Source: Agromyces larvae
GTDB lineage: Bacteria > Actinomycetota > Actinomycetes > Actinomycetales > Microbacteriaceae
Direction of reading: 5' to 3'
NCBI RefSeq assembly: GCF_022811705.1
Contig: NZ_CP094528.1
Coordinates: forward strand, 1,550,001 to 1,614,000
Length of the DNA: 64,000 bases
Positions 8,405-17,127 of the stretch are shown here, one piece after another. Both the position numbers and the translations under genes were made by a program. The notes below the pieces were generated by a model. The model saw nothing but the letters and a program-made list of their open reading frames with translations, had not been told where the DNA came from and ran no database searches. Position 1 is the first letter of the stretch. Every line of letters begins with the position of its first letter.

Positions 8405-8707
8405 GTGGTTCCGATGGGTGCGCAGGATCCGAGACGCGAAGGGGCGCGAGCGGATCAGCGGTGGGAGACCGACGGCGGTTCCCTCGCCGCCGGTGCCGAG
8501 CCCGAGGCATCCGTCGATGTCGTGGCATCCGATCGCGCCGAGCCCGCCGCATCCGTCGATGCCGTGGCATCCGAGCCGGAACCCTCCGCTGAAGCCGACC
8601 GAACCTCGAAGCGGGAACGGAAGGCTCGGTGGCGAACCGCGACCGGCGAGCACTGGCATCGGAGCGGCTACAGCGACGACACGAAACGGCGTCGTGACGG
8701 AGGCTGA
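8405..8707 (+). CDS. Small hypothetical basic-tailed protein (100 aa)
   Basis: Not recognised. The middle contains an imperfect internal repeat (EASVDVVASD / AASVDAVASE) made from GCATCC words typical of this family of bacteria, and the C-terminus is strongly basic (RRRDGG end). GTG 8405 or ATG 8414 could start it. Its stop lies 2 nt before the desaturase start and the ribosome site of the desaturase is inside its last codons. The composition could also reflect non-coding repeat drift. Confidence 0.4.
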   Translation: MVPMGAQDPRREGARADQRWETDGGSLAAGAEPEASVDVVASDRAEPAASVDAVASEPEPSAEADRTSKRERKARWRTATGEHWHRSGYSDDTKRRRDGG

Positions 8708-8709
8708 TC

Positions 8710-9864
8710 ATGTCCGAGATCCGCACGACCGGGGCATCGACCCGCGCCCCGAGCAGTGAATTCACCGAGCTGGCCGGCATGGTCCGCGATGCGGGCCTCA
8801 TGCGACGACGGTACGGCTACTACTGGACGAAGCTCGCCGCGGTCCCCGTGCTGATCGGGGCCGCCGTCGTCGTGTTCATCCTGATCGGCGACAGCTGGTG
8901 GCAGATGTTCACCGCGGTCGCCTTCGCGTTCCTGTTCACCCAGACCGCGTTCCTCGGCCACGACGCCGCGCACCGGCAGATCTTCCGTTCGGGGCGCTGG
9001 AACGACTGGATCAGTCTCATCGTCGGCGACCTGTTCATCGGCATGAGCTACGGCTGGTGGCAGCACAAGCACACCCGGCACCACGCGAACCCGAACCGCA
9101 TCGGCTCCGACCCCGACATCGAGCTGCCCGTCGTCGCGTTCACCGCCGAGCAGGCGTCGCGCCCCCGGCCGGCGCTCATGCGGTGGGTGATCGCGCACCA
9201 GGGCGTGTTCTTCTTCCCGCTCCTGCTGCTCGAAGGGCTCTCGCTGCACGCCTCCAGCGTGCACCGGGTGCTCCAGCGCGAGCCGGTGCAGCGGCGCCCG
9301 GTCGAGATCGCGTTCCTCTCGGTGCGCATCCTCGGATACCTCGCGCTCGTGCTGCTCGTGCTCTCACCCGACAAGGCTGCGGTGTTCCTCGCCATCCAGC
9401 TCGGGCTCTTCGGCGTGTACATGGGCATGTCCTTCGCCCCGAACCACAAGGGGATGCCGCTCGTGCCCGCCGGCTTGAAGCTCGACTTCCTGCGCCGCCA
9501 GGCACTCATGAGCCGAAACATCAGCGGCACGCGGCTGCTCGACTTCATGATGGGCGGCCTCAACTACCAGATCGAGCACCACCTCTTCCCGTCGATGCCC
9601 CGCCCGCACCTGCGCCGGGCGGCGCCGATGATCGCCGGATACCTGAACGACCGTGGAGTGCCGTACACGCAGACGACCCTGTGGCACTCGTACGCCATCG
9701 TGCTGCGGTACATCAACCGCGTCGGACTCGGCGAGCGCGACCCGTTCGAGTGCCCGCTGCTCGCGCAGCGGCAGTACCTCGGGGTGGGGGTGGGAGCGCC
9801 GGCGGCGGCCGGCGTCGGTGGCGCGACCGCGCCGGGCGGTCGCGCGGAGCGGATCGAGCCCTGA
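8710..9864 (+). CDS. Membrane fatty acid desaturase
   Basis: 384-aa integral membrane di-iron acyl desaturase. The three histidine boxes are present: GHDAAH (His84, His88), HKHTRHH (119-125) and NYQIEHHLFP (His290-291). Hydrophobic segments occur at about 42-60, 66-82, 155-170 and 195-235. The third box with Gln/Ile before EHH resembles the front-end or DesA3-type acyl desaturases; regiospecificity is not predictable here. GGAGG lies just upstream of the ATG at 8710. The last 35 residues are an Ala/Gly-rich tail. Confidence 0.9.
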   Translation: MSEIRTTGASTRAPSSEFTELAGMVRDAGLMRRRYGYYWTKLAAVPVLIGAAVVVFILIGDSWWQMFTAVAFAFLFTQTAFLGHDAAHRQIFRSGRWNDWISLIVGDLFIGMSYGWWQHKHTRHHANPNRIGSDPDIELPVVAFTAEQASRPRPALMRWVIAHQGVFFFPLLLLEGLSLHASSVHRVLQREPVQRRPVEIAFLSVRILGYLALVLLVLSPDKAAVFLAIQLGLFGVYMGMSFAPNHKGMPLVPAGLKLDFLRRQALMSRNISGTRLLDFMMGGLNYQIEHHLFPSMPRPHLRRAAPMIAGYLNDRGVPYTQTTLWHSYAIVLRYINRVGLGERDPFECPLLAQRQYLGVGVGAPAAAGVGGATAPGGRAERIEP

Positions 9865-9962
9865 CGGCTCCATCCGACCGCGGGGCGCGACGCCCGGCGA
9901 CCTTCAAGGGCGGAAGGAGTCGTCGAACGTTCCGAGCACACGCAGAGCCCGGACATGACGCG

Positions 9963-10190
9963 GGCCCGCGCGCGCTCGATCGCCGAACCCGCGTCGAGGT
10001 CGAGGACGTCCCGGTCCAGCCGCAGGGTCACGCCATCCGGGGCGATCTCGACCAGTGGTGGATTGCCCCGGAGCACCCGAAGTCGTGCGAGGGCGGCCGT
10101 GAACCTCGTGCCGTCACGCACCGAACCGGTGGCGAAGTGCGCGATCGGACCGCAGTACAGCACCCGCCGATCTCGGACCGCGAGCGCAGG
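9963..10190 (-). pseudogene. Remnant of VOC-family gene N-terminus (duplicate of 12475-13921 gene)
   Basis: On the minus strand 10163-9963 encodes a stretch closely matching residues near the N-terminus of the VOC gene at 13921 (YCGPIA-FATGSVRDGTRF through LDAGSAIERA). Both ends are lost: the upstream part with the start codon is deleted (about 10164-10190 is a compressed junction) and homology stops after AIERA. The remaining 9865-9962 shows nothing recognisable. Confidence 0.75.
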
Positions 10191-10191
10191 C

Positions 10192-10416
10192 TCAGTGCAT
10201 CAGTGCGCGGATCTCCACCGCCGAGAAGGTCGTCTCTTCGAGTCGACCGGCGATTTTCGCGTCCGTCGTGCTGAGTTCGTTGGAGAGCGCGAGCTCCCCT
10301 GACACGGCGAGGTCGGCGAGCACATCGCGATGCGCGGCCTCCAGCGCGTCCTTCCGCTCGGTCGACAGGTCGTTCCACGCTTCGTCGTTTCCGTAGACCA
10401 ACAGCACGTACTGCAT
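10192..10416 (-). pseudogene. Internally deleted DGPF/YCII-type gene
   Basis: A 74-codon frame that matches the intact 113-aa DGPF protein at 13951-14292 at both ends (start MQYVLLVYGNDEAWND, end LEETTFSAVEIRALMH). About 39 codons in the middle are missing, including the DGPF motif itself. The deletion is in frame, so a short protein could still be made, but it lacks the family core. Its promoter region is retained at 10456-10482. Confidence 0.8.
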
Positions 10417-10455
10417 CCGTGCTCGAATCGATCACCGAATCATCCGTCGCAGTGC

Positions 10456-10482
10456 GACGAACGAGCACCCGTCGTCTCGACA
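10456..10482 (-). promoter_or_regulatory. ECF42-type promoter upstream of the decayed DGPF gene
   Basis: Reading the minus strand, TGTCGA (10482-10477), 17 nt, then CGTC (10459-10456). The published ECF42 target promoter has TGTCGA at -35 and CGA/TC-like bases at -10. The same arrangement precedes the intact DGPF gene. Confidence 0.6.
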
Positions 10483-10527
10483 TCCGTCGTGGCTCGGTCG
10501 CCCCTCGGGCGCGTGGGGATGATCCGG

Positions 10528-11755
10528 GGGTTATAGGCAAGAACGTGTGGATGGGATCTTGATCTCGCGGCGGAATCACGCGGCAGCACGAGTATTGTCA
10601 TGGTCCGCGACCCTTAGTCGTGAACCATCCCTCGAATCAGACGCGCTGCATGGTATGCGGATCGTTGCTCGTGAAGAACGGGACGACCGCGGCCGGAACG
10701 CAGCGGTGGCGGTGCCGGGACTGCGGGGCCTCCTCCGTACGGCGACGTCCGGATGTCACCAGACGTGAGCAGTTACGCCGGTTCCTGACCTGGCTGACGG
10801 GCAAAGCATCTCAGGCCGAGCTCGGCGGCGGTACTGGACGTTCCTTCCGTCACGACACCGCCTGGTGCTGGGACCTTCAACCCCGCATGCCGATCACCGG
10901 TGAAGTCCATGACGCGGTCCTCGTCGACGGCGTCTGGGTCGGGTCCTGGTGCCTCCTGATCGCGCAATCCTCGACCGGGACCGTGATCGCCTGGCAATGG
11001 GCCGCAAGCGAGTCCACTGCCGCGTGGGAAGCCCTGTTCACCCAGATCCCACCACCGACCGTGGTCGTCACCGATGGGGGCTCCGGGATCCGTTCCGCAC
11101 TCGCGCGAACCTGGCCAGACACCAAGGTCCAACGCTGTATCTTCCACCTGCAGATGAACGTGACCCGCGAACTCACACGCAAACCACGCCTGCACGCCGG
11201 CAAAGCACTCCGACAGATCGCGCTCGCCCTGACCGATGTCCACACGGTCGATGACGCGATCACCTGGCGGCTCACGCTCGAAGCCTGGTGGCAGAAATAC
11301 GGGCACCTCACCCGAGAACGCAGCATGTACGACAACGGCCAGTTCGGGTACACCCATCACCGGCTCCGCAAAGCCTGGGTGATCCTGCACCGCGCCGCGC
11401 AAGCCGGACACATCTTCACCAACCTCGAGCACGGCAACCCAAGAGCAACCTCACGCTTGGAAGGCCTGAACTCCCAGATCCGCAACCTCCTCCGCCACCA
11501 CCGCGGCATGCCGATCGAACACCGCCGAAGGGCCGCCGAATGGTTCCTGCTCCTCCACGAGATCCCCATCGATCAAGCGCACAAGCACGCCCACCAGCCC
11601 GCACCGAAACACGTCGAACCACCGACAGAAGACCCCATCGGACCCGCACTCTACGACACCGCCCTGAGCGCCGAAGAAGGCCTCTGGACCCGCTCAGGAT
11701 GGGCAGGCAGAACATGACACGCCCGACACCATCCACACGTTCTTGCCTATAAGCC
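10528..11755 (+). mobile_element. IS1249-type insertion sequence (IS256 family), copy 1
   Basis: 1228 bp bounded by 27-bp inverted repeats beginning GG(G/C)TTATAGGCAAG, matching at all but one position. An 8-bp direct duplication TGATCCGG flanks it at 10520-10527 and 11756-11763. One transposase gene fills it. A copy of the same length and orientation lies at 32153-33380; I found one silent difference (G11579 versus A33204). Intact ends, target duplication and near identity indicate recent movement. Confidence 0.93.
10620..11717 (+). CDS. IS1249-family transposase, copy 1
   Basis: 365-aa DDE transposase of the IS256/MULE type. An N-terminal zinc ribbon (CMVCG ... CRDCG) is followed by catalytic Asp in VDGVWVGSW, Asp in VVTDGGSG and Glu in SRLEGLN. 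The GTG start follows the left inverted repeat by about 65 bp. The frame is intact, so the element is potentially active. Confidence 0.92.
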   Translation: MNHPSNQTRCMVCGSLLVKNGTTAAGTQRWRCRDCGASSVRRRPDVTRREQLRRFLTWLTGKASQAELGGGTGRSFRHDTAWCWDLQPRMPITGEVHDAVLVDGVWVGSWCLLIAQSSTGTVIAWQWAASESTAAWEALFTQIPPPTVVVTDGGSGIRSALARTWPDTKVQRCIFHLQMNVTRELTRKPRLHAGKALRQIALALTDVHTVDDAITWRLTLEAWWQKYGHLTRERSMYDNGQFGYTHHRLRKAWVILHRAAQAGHIFTNLEHGNPRATSRLEGLNSQIRNLLRHHRGMPIEHRRRAAEWFLLLHEIPIDQAHKHAHQPAPKHVEPPTEDPIGPALYDTALSAEEGLWTRSGWAGRT

Positions 11756-11785
11756 TGATCCGGTGGATGGCCACCGGGATATGCA

Positions 11786-11816
11786 GAAGGCCCGGTCTCT
11801 GAGAGACCGGGCCTTC
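11786..11816 (-). terminator. Terminator of tRNA-fMet copy 1
   Basis: A perfect 15-bp stem (11786-11800 with 11802-11816) lies 4 nt beyond the 3' end of the minus-strand tRNA gene. The actual loop would open to a few bases. Confidence 0.8.
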
Positions 11817-11819
11817 ATT

Positions 11820-11896
11820 TGGTTGCGGGGGCAGGATTTGAACCTACGACCTCTGGGTTATGAGCCCAGCGAGCTACCGAACTGCTCCACCCCGCG
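11820..11896 (-). tRNA. tRNA-fMet (initiator, anticodon CAT), copy 1
   Basis: 77-nt tRNA with encoded CCA. The anticodon loop is CTCATAA, the anticodon stem has three G-C pairs, and position 1 C faces A72 unpaired; these are the marks of the initiator tRNA. It is identical over 77 nt to the gene at 33501-33577, and identity stops at the gene ends. Confidence 0.95.
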
Positions 11897-12148
11897 CCGC
11901 TGACGGCCTCACGGTCGTCATCCTTCGCAAAATCCCTCGTCAGATCGGGTTTCCTCGATCCAGCTTGTGTGCGTCGGTGCAGTCAGTCTACGCCACTTCT
12001 CGACCTCGCTCGACCACCATCGAGCTGTCTCGGGACCGCATTGCGCCGAGTTTTCGCCGAGTGATCAAATCCCTGCTGACGGCTGGCAGCACGCTCGTTC
12101 AGGTCGAGAACGAGGCAACGCGCTGCCGCAGATGAGAGGATCGATGGC

Positions 12149-12418
12149 ATGTCGGATGCCGCTGCACGCCAGTCGAACAAGACAGCCTGGGCCGCTTTCT
12201 GGGTCGCACTCGCCGGCCTCGTCCTCATGCCCATCCCGCTGTTCATCGGGCTGGTCCTGGGCGGCGGCCTGTCGATCATCGCTGCGATCCTCGCCGTGAT
12301 CGCGCTGCTGAAGGGCCTCGCCCGCAGCGGGAAGGGCATCGCGCCCGTCGTGTTCGCCGCGATCTTCATCGCGCTCACGTGGGGCGGCATCTCGATCGGC
12401 GGTGGCATCGTCTGGTGA
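12149..12418 (+). CDS. Small two-helix membrane protein (DUF4190-like)
   Basis: 89 aa. Two long hydrophobic segments (about 14-50 and 66-88) separated by a short loop with KGLARSGKG match the layout of DUF4190-like proteins of unknown role. It stands alone; 11897-12148 upstream has no gene that I can support. It converges on the VOC pseudogene. Confidence 0.75.
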   Translation: MSDAAARQSNKTAWAAFWVALAGLVLMPIPLFIGLVLGGGLSIIAAILAVIALLKGLARSGKGIAPVVFAAIFIALTWGGISIGGGIVW

Positions 12419-12474
12419 GTTCCCGTCGCGGGGCTCGGAGCGTGCGGCGAGGGAGGACTTCGAACAGTGATCCG

Positions 12475-13921
12475 CTAGCTGGAGAGCGAACTCGATACCT
12501 TCACGCGGTTGCCGGCGGGGTCGGTGAGGATCCACCGGTCCGGCGCGCGGGCGTCGTCGGTGATGCGACCGCCCGCGGCGACTGCGGCTGCTACGCGCTG
12601 CCGCACGATCGATCGCGGCAGTGAAACGTCGACACGGAACTCGTGCTGCAGGATGGAATCTGCCGGGATTCCCCGGATGTTGAGGTTCGCCTGACGGCCA
12701 GTCGGATCGCCGAGGTTGCCGTTTCCGAGGTCGGTGTATCGGAAGAGGTCACGCCAGAAGGGCAGAGTCTCGATGGCCGGTGCGCGCGATCTCGAGTTGA
12801 ACGGTCTGCACGCTCGAGGGGTCGGATTCGGCGCCGACGTCGCGCGCCGTCGTCGACATGGTCCGCATCAGGTCGATGTCGATCTCGCGGAGCTCGGTGG
12901 CGCGCCGAGCGAGCCGGACGCCGAGACCGTCGGCCCGCACGTCGAGGTGCAGCCGATTCGCACCCGGAAGGCTTGCAAAGGTGTCCGCAAGGTGGGCACT
13001 CCGATCGAGTGAGGACGTCCTGAACCACGCAGACGGGCCGGTCGGGAGCATCGTCCAGTCGGCGAGTCCGGACACCTCGCGAGCGGCATCCCCGGCCGCT
13101 CTCGGTGCTGCGATCTGGGCTGCTTCGGGCTGCGCTGGTCCTGGCTGGGATGGTTCGGGCAGGGTGGGTTCGGCCGCGAGCGCGGCATGGTCGGAAGGGA
13201 TGACCCGGGCCGGACTCCGACCGCGGCCGTCCAGTTGGGCGTCGATCTCGGGCCCGCCGCCGCGCGCGTTCTCGGGAACCGCGAGGTCGGGCCACGCCAT
13301 GAGGTCGACCTTGTTCCCGGCAGCGTCGGCACGCGTCCAGTGGACGCCGCCGTCGTGCACGGCTCGACTGCCCGCCTTCGCTGCCGCCTCCAGCCGTTCG
13401 CGTATCTGCTCACGCGGGACGGCGAGATCGACGTGCATGGCGTGGCGCAGCGTCTTCGCAGGGTCGATTGGTTGGAACCAGACCGTCGGGCCTCGTCCGA
13501 GCGGGTCGATGAGGTCGTCGTCGCCATGATCGACGTAGCCGAGTATCGCTCGCCAGAACGGGAGGACTTCGGCTGTGGGAAGCTGCGTTGCGATGGCGAT
13601 CTGGAAGTCCTGCACGCGGTCTGGGCGAGCGGTCAAGCCGTGTCGGCGGGCGAGCTCCGAGACCGCTTGCGCGCGTTCGATGGCAGAGCCTGCGTCGAGG
13701 TCGAGGATGTCCCGGTCCAGCCGCACCGTCACGCCATCTGGGGCGAGCTCGATCAGGGGAGGATGGCCCCGGAGCACTCGAAGTCGTGCGAGGGCGGCCG
13801 TGAACCTCGTGCCGTCGCGCACCGAGCCCGTGGCGAAGTACGCGATCGGACCGCAGTACAGCACCCGCCAATCGCGGACCCCGGATGCCCGAAGGAACGC
13901 GAGTCGGTCGTCGTCGGACAT
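12475..13921 (-). pseudogene. Two-domain VOC (glyoxalase-like) protein, frameshifted
   Basis: Starts at ATG 13921 with GGAGGGG upstream. The frame runs through a first VOC-like half containing VLPFWRAILGYVD and into a second half, then hits a TGA at 12749. The next frame continues the expected second half (ETLPFWRDLFRYTD and onward to KVSSSLSS) to a TAG at 12475-12477. The shift lies at about 12760-12768. Repairing it gives a single protein with two similar halves. Function of the intact form is unknown; VOC proteins bind small molecules or catalyse glyoxalase-type reactions. It follows the DGPF gene by 29 nt. Confidence 0.8.
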
Positions 13922-13950
13922 GTCGTCCCCTCCGATTTCCTCCGGCAGAC

Positions 13951-14292
13951 TCAGTGCATCAGTGCGCGGATCTCCACCGCCGAGAAGGTCGTCTCTTCGA
14001 GTCGGCAGGCAATCTCGACGGCACGCTGCACTTCGCCGACCTCGATCACATAGAAGCCGCCGACCCATTCCTTCGACTCGCTGAACGGCCCGTCGCTGAC
14101 GAGCAGGCGATGCTCATCGCGTCGCACCACTCTCGCGTCCGTCGTGCTGAGCTCGTTCGAGAGCACGAGTTCCCCTGACGCGGCGAGGTCGGCGAGCACG
14201 TCGCGATGTGCGGCCTCCAGCGCGTCCTTCCGCTCGGTGGACATGTCGTTCCACGCCTCGTCGTTTCCGTAGACCAACAGCATGTACTGCAT
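13951..14292 (-). CDS. DGPF/YCII-related protein
   Basis: 113-aa single-domain YCII (DGPF) protein. It starts MQYMLLVYGND and carries the motif LVSDGPFSESKEWVGGFYVIE. Such small ferredoxin-fold proteins accompany ECF42 sigma factors and are their usual targets; the biochemical role is not known. An ECF42-like promoter lies 40-66 nt upstream. The gene heads a two-gene unit with the VOC pseudogene. Confidence 0.88.
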   Translation of the reverse strand: MQYMLLVYGNDEAWNDMSTERKDALEAAHRDVLADLAASGELVLSNELSTTDARVVRRDEHRLLVSDGPFSESKEWVGGFYVIEVGEVQRAVEIACRLEETTFSAVEIRALMH

Positions 14293-14331
14293 CCGTGCTC
14301 CAATCGATCATCGAATCATCCGTCACAGTGC

Positions 14332-14358
14332 GACGAACGAGCACCCGTCGTCTCGACA
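14332..14358 (-). promoter_or_regulatory. ECF42-type promoter upstream of DGPF gene
   Basis: On the minus strand TGTCGA (14358-14353), a 17-nt spacer, then CGTC (14335-14332). This matches the described ECF42 consensus and the two other sites in the window. Predicted to be read by the sigma factor at 14411-15649. Confidence 0.65.
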
Positions 14359-14410
14359 TCCATCGTCGACCGGTCGACACACGCGTTCACCTCACGACGT
14401 TTCACTGTCG

Positions 14411-15649
14411 TCACCGCGGCAACTGATCCCGGCGGCGGGTCAGATAGGCGGTCTCGGCGGTGTTGCCCGCCAGGTCGATGGCGGTGTCATACGCGGTGCG
14501 GGCTTCCCTGTTGCGGCCCAGCCTGCGCAGCAGGTCGGCACGGGTGGCGTGGAAGGCGTGGTAGTCGTTCAGACTCTGTTCGAGCCCTTGGACGATCGCG
14601 AGGGCCTCGGCAGGGCCTTCGAGCTCGGCTACCGCGATGGCCCTGTTGAGGACGACGATCGGTGACGAGTCGACGAGGACGAGCTGATCGTAGAGCGCGA
14701 GGATCTGCGCCCAGTCGGTGTCCCGGATGTCGCCCGCGGAGGTGTGCACCGCACCGATCGCCGCGAGGACCTGGTACCGCCCGGGGGTCTCACCGGCACG
14801 CGCTGCGGCCAGCCGGTCGCGCACCAGCCGATGCCCCTCGGCGATGAGGCTCGTGTCCCAGGCCCCGCGGTCCTGCTCATCGAGGGGAATCAATTCGCCG
14901 TTCAACGCGACCCGGGCGGTACGACGAGCCTCGGTGAGGAGCATCAACGCCAGCAACCCCGCCACCTCGCCGTCCTCGGGCATGAGGTCATGGACCAGGC
15001 GAGTGAGCCGGATCGCCTCCGCCGTCAGATCCGCACGCACCGGGCCGGCGCCGGGGCTGCTCGCCAAGTAGCCCTCGTTGAAGACCAGGAAGAGCACCGC
15101 GAGGACTCCGGAGGTGCGGCTCGGGAGATCCGCCGCGGACGGCACCCGATATGGGATGCGTGCCGCCCGGATCTTGGCTTTGGCGCGCGTGATCCGTCGT
15201 CCCATCGCGCTCTCGGAGACGAGGAACGCCCGGGCGATCTCTGGCATGGTCAGGCCCCCCACCATTCGCAGGGTGAGCGCCACCCGGGCTTCCATCGCCA
15301 ATGCCGGGTGACAGCAGGTGAAGATCAACCGGAGCCGGCCGTCATCGATCACACCGAGCGTTTCGGGCGAGGCGTAGTCGAAGATCGTCTGAGCATCCCG
15401 GTGCTTGCCTTCGCGCTGGTTCTCGCGCCGCACTCGATCGATGCCCTTCCGGATGGCGGTCGTGGTGAGCCAGGCGCCTGGATTCGGCGGCATGCCGTCG
15501 ATCGGCCACCGTGCGACGGCGGTCGCGAACGCCTCGGCCGCGGCCTCCTCTGCAAGATCGAGATTGCCGAAGCGTCTGGTCAGACCGGCGACCACGCGCG
15601 CCCACTCGTCACGGTACGCCCGGGTCATCTCGGCCTCGATATCGGTCAC
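14411..15649 (-). CDS. ECF42-type RNA polymerase sigma factor with C-terminal extension
   Basis: 412-aa sigma-70 family factor. Sigma region 2 lies near the N-terminus (LTRRFGNLDLAEEAAAEAF) and region 4 near 110-175. A long C-terminal extension (DUF6596 and TPR-like) contains SSPIVVLNRAIAVA and ATRADLLRRLGR, which are typical of ECF42. No anti-sigma factor is adjacent, as expected for this group, where the C-terminal domain is thought to control activity. The GTG start overlaps the stop of the upstream DGPF gene (GTGA), indicating coupling. Confidence 0.9.
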   Translation of the reverse strand: MTDIEAEMTRAYRDEWARVVAGLTRRFGNLDLAEEAAAEAFATAVARWPIDGMPPNPGAWLTTTAIRKGIDRVRRENQREGKHRDAQTIFDYASPETLGVIDDGRLRLIFTCCHPALAMEARVALTLRMVGGLTMPEIARAFLVSESAMGRRITRAKAKIRAARIPYRVPSAADLPSRTSGVLAVLFLVFNEGYLASSPGAGPVRADLTAEAIRLTRLVHDLMPEDGEVAGLLALMLLTEARRTARVALNGELIPLDEQDRGAWDTSLIAEGHRLVRDRLAAARAGETPGRYQVLAAIGAVHTSAGDIRDTDWAQILALYDQLVLVDSSPIVVLNRAIAVAELEGPAEALAIVQGLEQSLNDYHAFHATRADLLRRLGRNREARTAYDTAIDLAGNTAETAYLTRRRDQLPR

Positions 15650-15969
15650 GCGAACGGTCGCACCTCGACCTTCCGGTCGCAGATCTTCGAGGCCTCGGCG
15701 GCCAGGGCGAGCGCCGTATCGAGATCGGGCGCCTCCCACACCCAGACGCCGGCGAGGTACTCCTTCGATTCCACGAAGGGTCCGTCACTGAACACGGGCC
15801 GCTCGCCCCGGTTGTCGATGACTGTCGCCGTCTCCGTATCCGCGAGTCCGCCCGCGAAGACCCAGTGGCCTTCGGCGATGAGACGCTCGTTGAACGTACT
15901 GATCGCTGGCCGTTTGTCCACGCTGCCGGGATTGCTCTTATCGTCGATCACGGAAACCAGGTACTTCAT
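15646..15969 (-). CDS. DGPF/YCII-related protein, ECF42 partner
   Basis: 107 aa; MKYLVSVIDDKSNP start and FSDGPFVESKEYLAGVWVWE motif identify the YCII/DGPF family. It immediately precedes and overlaps the sigma factor gene, the standard ECF42 arrangement. It is only distantly similar to the protein at 13951, so the pair is not a recent duplication. Confidence 0.88.
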   Translation of the reverse strand: MKYLVSVIDDKSNPGSVDKRPAISTFNERLIAEGHWVFAGGLADTETATVIDNRGERPVFSDGPFVESKEYLAGVWVWEAPDLDTALALAAEASKICDRKVEVRPFA

Positions 15970-15983
15970 CTGGATGCTCCTCC

Positions 15984-16346
15984 TCAGGCCTTCAGGTATC
16001 CGCGCGCCTCGACGATCCTGCCGTCGCGGATGCGGATGAGGTTCACGCCTCGGACCCAGTCGTTCTCACCCGATCCCCAGCGCAGGATCCACGGTGCCAC
16101 AGCCAGATCACCGAGAATCTCCGTGGATTCGGGAGAGAACTCGAGGTCCGCGTTGCCCGCGAGCTCAGACCAGCGAGCGAGACAGGCTTGACCGCCCTCG
16201 CGACGGGCTCCCCTTGGAGCCGGACTCGTGTCCTCGATGACGCAATCCTCGGAGATCAGGTCCTCCAGGAGGGTTGGATCGTGGAGACGGAACGCGCTGT
16301 TGTAGCGATCCATGACCTCGTGGATGGTGCGGGCTGTTTCGATCAT
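15984..16346 (-). CDS. SnoaL/NTF2-like protein (SgcJ/EcaC family)
   Basis: 120-aa cone-fold protein with the usual pattern of an N-terminal helix (TIHEVMDRYNSAFRLHD), an LLEDLISEDCVIEDTSP strand pair and a C-terminal strand IRIRDGRIVEARGYLKA. These bind small hydrophobic ligands or act as enzymes on unknown substrates. ATG 16346 has GAGGAG 8 nt upstream. It is third from the end of the operon running from 17016 to 14411. Confidence 0.82.
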   Translation of the reverse strand: MIETARTIHEVMDRYNSAFRLHDPTLLEDLISEDCVIEDTSPAPRGARREGGQACLARWSELAGNADLEFSPESTEILGDLAVAPWILRWGSGENDWVRGVNLIRIRDGRIVEARGYLKA

Positions 16347-16404
16347 CTCGACATCTCCTCGTGCGTGGGCGAATCGGGCGGCGGCATACGGCGGCGACAC
16401 GTCA

Positions 16405-17016
16405 TCAGAACACCGCGTACTCGGGGCGGCCCGCGGGCCGATAGGTCCGAATCATCACTCCCTTCGAGTCGGTACGCGAGCCGACGAGGTCCATCGCGAC
16501 ATCCCGACCGGAGTCTGCGAACAGCCGGGCACCCTGCCCGAGGATCACCGGGACGGTGATGAGTTCCATTTCGTCGACGAGGTCCATCTCCAGGAGCCAC
16601 TGGATGAGACGACTGCTTCCATGAACCTGCAGCTCGCCGTCCCGACTCGCCTTCAGGTCCGTGACGGCAGCGAAGAGGTCGTCCCCGAGGACCGACGTGT
16701 TCGCCCACTCAGGCTCGGTCAGCGTTCTGGATGCCACGTACTTCGGCCGCGAGTTCAGGGAGACCCCGATCGGGTGCCGTTTCAGGTCGTCGATGGTGCC
16801 CCAGAACTCGAGGAGGATGTCGTAGGTTCGGCGGCCGAACAAGAACGCGTCGGCGCGCTCGAACGTCGCGGCGATGTGCTCGCGCGTCGTGTCATCACCC
16901 GCCCCCCTCGCCCATCCACCGCGTTCGAATCCACCCCTGCGATCTTCAGCAGTCGGGCCGCCATTGCCCTGAGTCACCCCGTCGAGAGTGATCTGCGTGA
17001 TCGTCGTCAATCTCAT
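16405..17016 (-). CDS. Dihydrofolate reductase / RibD C-terminal-like protein
   Basis: 203 aa of the RibD-C/DHFR-like family: MRLTTITQITLDGV start, DAFLFGRRTYDILLEFW, VHGSSRLIQWLLEMDLVDE and ITVPVILGQGARLF are typical. These are NADPH-binding reductase folds frequently found in ECF sigma clusters; the substrate is unknown. ATG 17016 has GGAG 9 nt upstream; ATG 17031 is also possible. It heads the sigma operon and has an ECF42-like promoter directly upstream. Confidence 0.85.
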   Translation of the reverse strand: MRLTTITQITLDGVTQGNGGPTAEDRRGGFERGGWARGAGDDTTREHIAATFERADAFLFGRRTYDILLEFWGTIDDLKRHPIGVSLNSRPKYVASRTLTEPEWANTSVLGDDLFAAVTDLKASRDGELQVHGSSRLIQWLLEMDLVDEMELITVPVILGQGARLFADSGRDVAMDLVGSRTDSKGVMIRTYRPAGRPEYAVF

Positions 17017-17070
17017 CGCTTCGTTCTCCATGACTTCCGCCCCCGCACATCGGGCGCTCTTCATCCAGAC

Positions 17071-17097
17071 AACGAACGACTGCACCCGGATCCGACA
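17071..17097 (-). promoter_or_regulatory. ECF42-like promoter of the sigma factor operon
   Basis: On the minus strand TGTCGG (17097-17092), 17 nt, then CGTT (17074-17071). Spacing and the shared GGGTGC word inside the spacer match the site at 14332-14358; one base of each box differs. If used, the sigma factor autoregulates its own operon. Confidence 0.5.
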
Positions 17098-17127
17098 CCG
17101 GCCGCGTGATTCCTCCTGGCCAAGAAG

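Noticed and set aside
10192..10416. Functional small DGPF protein
   Set aside because: The in-frame deletion removes the DGPF core and neighbouring genes are also decayed, so it is treated as a remnant.
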